The notes beneath the pieces are model-generated. The model was not told the DNA's origin. It saw only the letters and a list, made by a program, of their open reading frames with translations, and did no database searches. The position numbers and the translations under genes were made by a program. A stretch of DNA of 64,000 nucleotides, taken from contig NZ_CP116887.1 of NCBI RefSeq assembly GCF_028421645.1, positions 2,668,001 through 2,732,000 of the forward strand, read 5' to 3'. Shown here one piece after another: positions 57,761-64,000 of this stretch; the stretch's first letter is position 1; each line of letters opens with the position of its first letter. Origin of the DNA: Aneurinibacillus sp. Ricciae_BoGa-3. Lineage in GTDB: Bacteria > Bacillota > Bacilli > Aneurinibacillales > Aneurinibacillaceae.

Positions 57761-58563
57761 TCATGATAATTCTCCCTCAATCACCCGTTTGACCATGTGA
57801 TCGTCAATAATTCGATTTCCGTTCTGTGCTCCATAAAGTAAACAGTGCGTACATACCTTGTTGATGAGCCTTGCGGCCCCTCCTGAATAGCGGTGGATTT
57901 CATCTAATGCACCGTCAGAAAAGATTTGTTGGTCTACCCCTGCGCATATTCAAGATGCCGTGCCACATACTCACCAACCTGTGCACGATCGTAATGCCCC
58001 AGTCTGCATTGAAGGTCGATTCTCTGGTGTATAGCCGCAAATGATTGAAGACGCAGGCGATCCCACAATTCGCTCTGACCTACAAGAACGAGGGCCATCG
58101 GACTTTGGGCATCCATTTTGAAGTTGAGTAAGAACCTTACTTCCTCAAGCATCTCACGATCCAAAAGGTGAGCCTCATCAACAACTACGACTGGCTGAAT
58201 ATCATGAATTCCCCTCATCAGCTCAATCTCCCGATGCAGTTGCCGTTTAGCATCCCCTCTATAAAACTTCGCTTCAGAGCCCAACTGTTCCAACATTCCC
58301 TTATAAAAATGACGAGGGGTTAATTTAGAATCGGACAAATAGAGCACTTGAAATTTCCCACGATCCAGCCGATCTGCAAACCTTCGAATCGTGGTGGTTT
58401 TTCCTGTACCGCAATCGCCAGTCAATACAGCAAATAACTGGCGTTCCGCAGCATACTTAAGCCTACCTAAAATTTCCCGCATCGGAGGCGAATCATACAG
58501 CTTTTCCGTAGGGACATCCCTTGAAAAAGGGGTATGTTCCATTCCGTAAAATGTTTCAAACAT
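57761..58563 (-). pseudogene. TniB/ExeA-like AAA ATPase, copy 2, frameshifted
   Basis: MFETFYGMEHTPFSRDVPTE, Walker A GDCGTGKTTTIRRF, Walker B VVVVDEAHLLDREM, intact through YVARHLEYA; two extra bases near 57,940 shift the frame, after which GVDQQIFSDGALDEIHRYSG to the C-terminus reads on in another frame. Copy 1 is intact here but broken near 29,445, so together they reveal a full protein of about 266 residues. Confidence 0.87.
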
Positions 58564-60246
58564 CCTGGTCATCCTCCTTCCATATTGCACGGAAGGCAAC
58601 GGCAGGCGCCTGTTCCATGTGACACTCTTGGTGTTTCTGTTCCGCTGCTTTTAATAACCGTGACGAATCCGCTGCTTGTCTTTGAAGAACAGGTGGCAAT
58701 GCAGGCCGTTTACCAGCCCTTTCACCAATGGCTAGCTTCCGCGCTTTCCAAGGGGAATGCCCCTAAAACTCAATGGTAAGTTGCTCTAGATCCGAAGGAT
58801 CGTATACGACGTGCACTTGACGGCCAATAAATGGCAGTCCAACTTCATATTTTTGGTCCATAAAGCTGATGCATCCGGATTTATCTACCTTCCGTGTCTC
58901 ACAATGCAGGAAAGCATTTGCCAATTCATCCGGATTAATAAAACGAAGAGCTTTTCTGTCACTTCGGAATGCGGATTCCGGACTTGTTTTTTCACCAAGC
59001 GCGGAATGAGGCTTTCCTTGGTAACATTCGGCGAGCCATACTTGGAAGAGTTCATTCAACCGATCCAATGTAGTTGGCTTCTCGAGTGCCGCTTCGCCCA
59101 GGAAAGAATCTACGATTCTATTAAATCGTTCAACTTTACCCTTTTTATGCGAAGCTTCACATAAAAAAGGTTATGTAAAGCTGGCCGTTATGTAAAATTG
59201 AAGCCGAAAACTCGCGTCGTTAGTAGATATATACCCCAATTTACTTTACATAATTTTTTCTTCATGGAGACTAAACAAACGATGAAAATATTTCGAACCA
59301 GCCTTTTCCAACGTGAAATGCACTTTATTTCCGTCCTTTATATGCCATGTCAATTATAGATCAAGAAATATTATGTAAAGTCAATGAACTGTAAATGCCC
59401 TAAAAACCCATGGGTTGTAGCCGTTACTTTGCATAATGTATAGCTTTCCATAACCCTTTGACTCCGGTGAGTACGGTTTGGCATGAATGAGTTTTGTTCC
59501 GAGTTTGGCACATATAATCTTAAATTGCTTGGCACTGTATACAGACCCATTATCGCAATAGAAGATGTGGGGAACACCATGTTTAAGTACAGCTTTTTGC
59601 ATACATCTTTCAAGCCTGGGAGAACGCTCTTCAAAAAAGAACTCAGCATGCATAATACGACGACTATGGTCATCAAGGATCGCAATTAAGTAAGCCTTCT
59701 TCCGTTTGGACGGATTATCCGGGTCAGGAAGATGTAAAGTATGTTGCGTATCTGCTTGCCAGCAATCATTTGGCGCATCATGTTCAAACATACGAAATTC
59801 TTTTGTAACCCTCGATGCATGTCTCGTTTGTTCCAGCCATGCTCTTGAAAATAACGACACAGGGTACGGGATTTTAACACACCGCGTTCTATAACCTCCT
59901 CTAATTCAAGAATTCGGATGATTTGATCAACGCTGCGACTGGGCAATTCTTTTCTGAGTTCGAGAGCTCGTTGTAGAATGGTCGGCTCGAGATGATGCAA
60001 GCTTCCTCTCTTTTCCCTAATCTGAGGCTTTAGTGCATCAAATCCCCCACTTTCATAAGCCTGAAGATATCGCTCTAGCGAGCGGATACTAATTTTTGTT
60101 TTTTCGCTACATGGAATGGTGTACGTTTGGCCAGCGATTTCCCGCAAAAGGGCATACCTTTCCCCTGGAGCCAGTCTCCTTTGCACCACCGGTGCAATTA
60201 AACCAAAGCGAAAAGCAGCAATCTCATTTCGAAGATTGTCATCCAT
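58556..60246 (-). pseudogene. TniA-like Mu-type DDE transposase, copy 2, broken
   Basis: MDDNLRNEIAAFRFGLIAPV, HTH region (SIRSLERYLQAYESGGFDAL), DDE core WQADTQHTLHLPD (D), IFYCDNGSVYSAKQF (D), AKPYSPESKG (E), Mu C-terminal barrel. Damage: a frameshift near 59,830, the 309-bp insertion at 59,145-59,453 and a TAG at about 58,760 (Glu in copy 1). AGGAGGAG RBS. Its stop overlaps the tniB start. Confidence 0.88.
59145..59453. mobile_element. 309-bp MITE-like element inside tniA
   Basis: 6-bp direct repeats CCCTTT (59,139-59,144 and 59,454-59,459) flank ends TTATGCGAAGCTT and, inverted, TTATGGAAAGCTA. Internal TTATGTAAAG-type boxes occur in both orientations (59,171; 59,189; about 59,246; about 59,370). 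No coding capacity. The same end and target are used by the recombinase-bearing element at 30,307. Confidence 0.75.
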
Positions 60247-60397
60247 CTCTTTTACTCCTCCTCTATATGCAAAATAAAGCTATGACTAGTTTCTCATACA
60301 GAAAAAAGGGGAAGAGAGTGACATATTTTGTTGATACATAATTTGGATATATAGTCATATCGCGTCTGTTCGCCAACCAATCCTATAGGCTAAACCC

Positions 60398-60994
60398 TTA
60401 CCACATTTCCAAATATGGCAGGCGGAGATTCAATTTGGAAAAAAGGGTACCCATTCGGGGGAGGTTACCTGCCTGGTTGAAGAATAGAGAGAGAAGCAGT
60501 CGTTGCTCCTGTTTGCTATTCATCCCCTCTCGATAGAGAGGAAGTAATCCCTCTCCCTCCTCATATCTAGCCGCAACTATGGCTCTTTGTCTATGCATCC
60601 AATTGTGAACTTTCGCCTTTATTTTTGCTTGCCAACGATAGAGTGTCCGTAAAGATACAATCGATACGTTTTCCGTTGTTAAGCGCACCGGAAGGTGCGC
60701 AATAGGTACACCCTCTCGTACCCATAGCCCCATGTATTCTCGTATGTGATTGGCGAATCGTTCATACGGAATGATGAAAGAAGGCAGCAAAGCGTACACC
60801 TTCTTACAGTGCCGACATCGTCTTCTCAGAACTGGAATCTCATACACCTTTGTTTTACAGATCACATTCCGCTTGTATCCTGTATGTTTTCTCATCCGAT
60901 CTCCGCAACAGGGACAAACCACTTCTATCTCATACCTGTAAATATTTCGAATATACTTCTTGATACTATACGCGCATTCTAGTAAAATAATCAT
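60398..60994 (-). CDS. DUF6431-type zinc-finger protein of the Tni-type transposon
   Basis: 198 residues. Two Cys pairs near the N-terminus, CPCCGDRMRKHTGYKR and RRRCRHCKKVYALLPSF, form a zinc-ribbon-like unit. Then PYERFANHIREYMGLWVREG, an HTH-like stretch SIVSLRTLYRWQAKIKAKVH, and a variable C-terminus. First gene of the transposon's minus-strand operon, 150 bases before tniA. The zinc finger plus HTH layout is analogous to TniQ/TnsD target selectors (inference). The start lacks a strong RBS, so the exact N-terminus is uncertain. Confidence 0.72.
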   Translation of the reverse strand: MIILLECAYSIKKYIRNIYRYEIEVVCPCCGDRMRKHTGYKRNVICKTKVYEIPVLRRRCRHCKKVYALLPSFIIPYERFANHIREYMGLWVREGVPIAHLPVRLTTENVSIVSLRTLYRWQAKIKAKVHNWMHRQRAIVAARYEEGEGLLPLYREGMNSKQEQRLLLSLFFNQAGNLPRMGTLFSKLNLRLPYLEMW

Positions 60995-61450
60995 TAGTTA
61001 GTGAGAGTCATTCGCGATAACCTGGCAGGGTGGAGGCAAATGGCTCTTTCCTTTTACTTTCCTTCTTCTACGGCAAAATAACTGGCGAATTCTCGCTCTT
61101 TCTCGACAAATAACCTGACTGCGGACATTTACAAGCCTTACATCTTTTACTCCCGTAGAACACAACTAATTCCACCTCACTATTCATTATATAATTGGAC
61201 AAAAAGCCGTCTGCTGGTTGTGTTGGAGCTTGACTTTCCAACACACTTAATGTCAAGAGAACAAATTGAAAACTACTCTTTTTTGTCTAGGCGGAACGAT
61301 TTAATGGAAATTTTTTCTCGCACTATCTCTGATATCTCCTTATTATGCTATTCAAATTTTAAACTTATTGCGTTATCTTTTTCTAAATTCAAATCAAAAA
61401 AAGCCATGGATTTAGAACCATCCATGGCCAATAAGAAATAACAGCAACCG
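60995..61450. other. probable left end of the Tni-type transposon and short frames
   Basis: On the minus strand TGTCC at about 61,203 and TGTCCGCAGTCAGGTTATTT at about 61,137 resemble right-end boxes. A minus frame reads MNSEVELVVFYGSKRCKACK and continues to about 61,000 without homology I know. The exact terminus was not found. Confidence 0.4.
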
Positions 61451-61741
61451 CTAAATGAAGAAAAAGAATGGAAATAACCACCGACGAAATCGTCTAAAAC
61501 GTCTGAAACGTCTGAATGGACCTCTAAAGAACTCTTCCCCTTGAACATCTTCTGCTTTAACATTTACGTTCTTCTCAACGAGTTGAGCAGAAGGATCGGT
61601 AACCGTATAAAGGTCTGGAAGTAACACTGTAACCCCTTTACTACCCACGCTTTCAATTTTTCCATAGAAGCCACCGGACTTTGTATGAATCATTGTCCAT
61701 TTCCCTATATTTTTAGTCATCTCTTGTCGAACATTGGCCAT
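61451..61741 (-). CDS. small beta-barrel-like protein with Arg/Phe tail
   Basis: 96 residues: MANVRQEMTKNIGKWTMIHT, GGFYGKIESVGSKGVTVLLP, then an unusual tail GPFRRFRRFRRFRRW followed by LFPFFFFI. The first 50 residues match the protein at 20,224. RBS AAAGGAGG. The RRF repeats with aromatic tail suggest membrane, nucleic-acid or spore-crust contact (inference). A relatively solid gene in a decayed region. Confidence 0.7.
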   Translation of the reverse strand: MANVRQEMTKNIGKWTMIHTKSGGFYGKIESVGSKGVTVLLPDLYTVTDPSAQLVEKNVNVKAEDVQGEEFFRGPFRRFRRFRRFRRWLFPFFFFI

Positions 61742-61998
61742 CTGAAATTCCTCCTTTCTTCATCAATTACTATAAACTATGGAGATTGAAAATTACTTGT
61801 CCTAGTTGATGGCCTGTTTTACGTTAAAGGAAGGAATACAATTTATAGCATAAAGGGGTCCTCTCCATTTTCTTTTATTCCTGTTCGTTATTATTTCATA
61901 GGCGTTCAATTAATTGATAAGCGAGGATAATAACCTACACATAAAAAATCACAGCACATATTCTGTATTATTAACTATAAATAGAGAGGAGTTGTACG
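61742..61998. other. intergenic between divergent genes
   Basis: No gene. AGAGGAG RBS for the Hsp20-like gene at its right edge. Confidence 0.5.
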
Positions 61999-62338
61999 AT
62001 GAGGTCAAAATCTCCAATCAAACCAGAATGATAAAAATTTTTCAAATACGGAAACCGCACGCAACGAACAACTGGAAAATGAAATGAGGATCCAGATGAA
62101 ACTATTGGGATACCACCGCAAAGATATAAGGCTTACAATCTCGAACGACTCTTTATCAATTATGGGTACCTATAATTCGGAAAACATCGTAAAAAATATC
62201 GAATTACCAGCAAATGCGAATATAGAAAAGACGAGAGCACACTACCGCGATAACGTGCTAACTGTTACAACTCCGCTGAGAGGTCCCGAAGAGATGAAAA
62301 CACATATTTGGGAGCCTCGTAACATTCCAATTGAATGA
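61999..62338 (+). pseudogene. Hsp20/alpha-crystallin-like (CotP/CotM type) gene with early frameshift
   Basis: ATG 61,999 with AGAGGAG RBS. After MR one extra base shifts the frame to QNLQSNQNDKNFSNTETARN and MRIQMKLLGYHRKDIRLTIS, NDSLSIMGTYNSENIVKNIE, HYRDNVLTVTTPLRG. This is a late part of an alpha-crystallin domain (beta 3-9) with the ...NGVLTVTxP-like end. The first strands are replaced or lost. An ORF from 62,084 could still be translated. Terminator at 62,404-62,441. Confidence 0.6.
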
Positions 62339-62403
62339 GCATAAAAAACGGAGTGCTCGCAACCAATGTCTTAACTAAAGAACTAAATACAGTGATGTGG
62401 AGT

Positions 62404-62441
62404 AAAAAAAACGCTATGGAATTATTTCATAGCGTTTTTTT
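62404..62441 (+). terminator. terminator
   Basis: AAAACGCTATG/CATAGCGTTTT stem with T-run. Confidence 0.85.
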
Positions 62442-62618
62442 ACAGGTATAAATTTTTAAAAGTGATGCTTTTCGCAAGCTTGCTTCTACATATAAAAGAC
62501 CAACAGAAGAATAAAAATTCATTCCCCTTCTTCACTATATACGACGTTTGTCCATATTTTCAACATATGAGAGTAAATTTGGCTACTCGGGTTCTAACTT
62601 GGATATTACTTTCAACAA
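62442..62618. other. short non-coding gap with a faint miniprotein relic
   Basis: On the minus strand about 62,475-62,530, EEGE-stop-IFILLLVFYM echoes the YjcZ-type head and core. No intact gene. Confidence 0.3.
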
Positions 62619-63662
62619 TTATTTCAAGAGAGAAAGATCAAGAACACCATGGCCATACTCACGTCGCGGGCCAAGTCGTTTACTTAGTTGCACCAAAGAC
62701 CCCTGAGCTCTTGCGCCGTTCCTATTGCTATTCAGGCCAAGTAGGAGTGCCGCACCGCCGCTCACATGAGGAGCTGCCATTGATGTACCACTCAACTCCT
62801 TATACCCTCCACCTTTCCAGGCACTTTTTATCGCCACCCCAGGCGCCATCATATCAATTCGACTTCCCGTACTGGAAAAGGATGCCCGCTTCATCTCACG
62901 GTCAACCGCTCCTACCGAGATAACCGAGGGAAAACGAGCCGGGTAGTCGATACTACCACCGCGTTCACCGTTGTTTCCTGCTGAAGCGACTAGGACCATT
63001 CCTTTTTGATGCGCTCTCCGTGTTGCGTACTCTAAAGCGGTGGTATGATTACTGCTTCCAAGGCTCATATTAAGCACCTGTATATTATTATCAATGGCCC
63101 ACTCAATTCCCCTAATGATATCGCTGATGCGTCCGCTTCCGTTCCTGTCCATTACTTTAATGCCATATAAATCCACACCCGGGGAAACGCCGTACAAGCT
63201 ACCGGATTTTCTAGCGGCTATGATTCCGGATACATGGGTGCCATGTCCATTGTCATCCTCAAAGTTTCCGTTATCCGAAATGATATTATATCCACCTGCG
63301 ATTTGACTACGAAAAGCGGGGTGAGAACGGGCAATGCCGGTGTCTAATACACCTACTCGGATGCCTTTACCTGTCGATTTATCCCAAACATCTGGTGCAT
63401 GAACGGCCTGAATATTCCAGGGCACATTGGAAGCTAGCTGGTTTTGCACAGTGGGAATTGCCCTGTGTACGCTGATTTGTATATCCTCCTCAATACGGGA
63501 AAAAGCCGGATGATTAGACAACAATTGAACATTTTCGATAGTGGCGACAATAAAAGGGAAATGTTTGTGGCAGTGTAAAATCTGAACGCCGCGACGGTTG
63601 ATACATGCTTCACGCGCTCGCTTCATGTCTGTTTTTACATGAATTAAATATCGTTTCACCAT
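62619..63662 (-). CDS. subtilisin-like serine protease (S8), intact copy B
   Basis: 347 residues. No classical signal peptide; inhibitor-like prodomain MVKRYLIHVKTDMKRAREAC to about residue 70; catalytic Asp in RVGVLDTGIA (about 107), His in NGHGTHVSGI (about 141), oxyanion Asn in ASAGNNGERGG, Ser in LSGTSMAAPHVSGGAALLLG (about 295). Absence of an export signal and position among spore genes suggest an intracellular or spore-associated protease such as those that process coat proteins (inference). RBS AAGGGG. Confidence 0.93.
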   Translation of the reverse strand: MVKRYLIHVKTDMKRAREACINRRGVQILHCHKHFPFIVATIENVQLLSNHPAFSRIEEDIQISVHRAIPTVQNQLASNVPWNIQAVHAPDVWDKSTGKGIRVGVLDTGIARSHPAFRSQIAGGYNIISDNGNFEDDNGHGTHVSGIIAARKSGSLYGVSPGVDLYGIKVMDRNGSGRISDIIRGIEWAIDNNIQVLNMSLGSSNHTTALEYATRRAHQKGMVLVASAGNNGERGGSIDYPARFPSVISVGAVDREMKRASFSSTGSRIDMMAPGVAIKSAWKGGGYKELSGTSMAAPHVSGGAALLLGLNSNRNGARAQGSLVQLSKRLGPRREYGHGVLDLSLLK

Positions 63663-64000
63663 AAATCAAACCCCTTCTCAGTCTATGTTTCCAGTGTATG
63701 AAAAGTTAACTGAAAGGAGATTTAATACAACCAGGAAGATACCCAAATTTGCGCCTTATTCAAAAAATGTAAATCTAAAACCAATGAGAAAAGCTGCAAG
63801 GTTTTATTAGGCCAGTTTGTTTCAGAATATATACGGTAACCTCGTTCCACAAAAAATTTTCAACAGTAAAATATACTATCTTCATGAAAGGAGAGAACAG
63901 TCAATGGATATAAATAAAGTTGTTTAATTATTTGTTATTTTACAAAAAAACTAATTAGAAAATTGAACTAAATGAGTGGGGTTAAGGATAACAGAAGATT
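63060..64000. repeat. segmental duplication, copy B
   Basis: Subtilisin leader, GTTTCAGAATATATACGGTA block, GAAAGGAGAGAACAGTCA RBS and ATG GAT ATA AAT AAA GTT GTT TAA (a dead start of the small helical protein) match copy A at 54,553-55,560. The window ends at AACAGAAGATT, where copy A runs into the GDSL lipase, so a further GDSL copy probably lies just outside. Confidence 0.83.

Larger units (their letters stand above)
57665..61230 (-). mobile_element. Tni-type (Tn7/Tn5053-like) transposon, fuller copy 2
   Basis: Right end exact at 57,665: TGTTAATGACGTGGTATATCG, followed by TGTCC and TTGACG boxes to about 57,740. Gene order on the minus strand: zinc-finger protein, tniA, tniB. The left end is approximate; TGTCC-type boxes in inverted orientation occur at about 61,133 and 61,200. 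It sits directly behind the duplicated miniprotein segment. Confidence 0.75.

Noticed and set aside
57665..61230. CRISPR-associated transposon (CAST)
   Set aside because: The end architecture is CAST-like but no Cas12k, Cascade genes or CRISPR array is present in or near either copy.

Overview
The window looks like chromosome from a low-GC, endospore-forming member of the Bacillales, probably the Aneurinibacillus/Brevibacillus part of the Paenibacillaceae. The genus is an inference from gene content. Supporting signs are strong GGAGG ribosome binding sites, a SAM-I (S-box) riboswitch, many spore genes (two GerPA/GerPF-type proteins, a YheC/YheD-type ATP-grasp protein, at least six YjcZ-type miniproteins, an Hsp20-like coat-type protein) and typical Bacillales insertion sequences. 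No rRNA, tRNA or CRISPR array was seen.

Bases 1 to about 16,700 are dense, intact core metabolism. In order: a dicarboxylate/amino-acid symporter (partial), an EamA transporter, a class I aminotransferase, ispG, an aspartase/fumarase, a HAD phosphatase, an acetyl-CoA hydrolase/transferase-family enzyme, S-adenosylmethionine decarboxylase (speD), homoserine dehydrogenase behind a SAM-I riboswitch, a secreted DUF1002 protein, the formaldehyde-fixing set hxlR-hxlA-hxlB, and a large thioredoxin-domain protein. Starts, RBSs and bidirectional terminators are clean and no gene is broken.

From about 16,700 to the end the region changes character. Coding density falls and insertion sequences and relics dominate: IS1595, IS256, two copies of a DUF772-type IS, IS3, an IS1182-type fragment, two IS110 types, ISL3, and an IS21 istB fragment. 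Many genes carry one frameshift or stop. Relics include LexA, SRAP, a YdjM-type hydrolase, AbrB, a protein kinase, an SPW protein and a GDSL lipase. Surviving genes include a VOC protein, a HipA-like kinase paired with a small beta-barrel-like protein, an SRPBCC protein, a serine hydrolase, an oxalate-decarboxylase-type bicupin, and phosphoenolpyruvate mutase plus phosphonopyruvate decarboxylase followed by an ATP-grasp protein. That last group may be an undescribed phosphonate locus within a spore-gene neighbourhood.

The most interesting mobile system is a Tn7/Tn5053-like transposon with a Mu-type DDE transposase (TniA-like), an AAA ATPase (TniB-like), and a zinc-finger DUF6431-type protein where TniQ would be expected. 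It occurs as one fuller copy (57,665 to about 61,230), one truncated copy (28,832 to about 30,300) and one orphan end (about 21,580 to 21,790). All share TGTCC/TTGACG repeat ends. A 309-bp MITE-like element sits in tniA of the fuller copy, and a related element carrying a tyrosine recombinase sits at the same site in the truncated copy. The last 10 kb also hold a segmental duplication of a subtilisin / small-protein / GDSL-lipase cassette. One subtilisin copy is intact; the other is fused to an IstB fragment.
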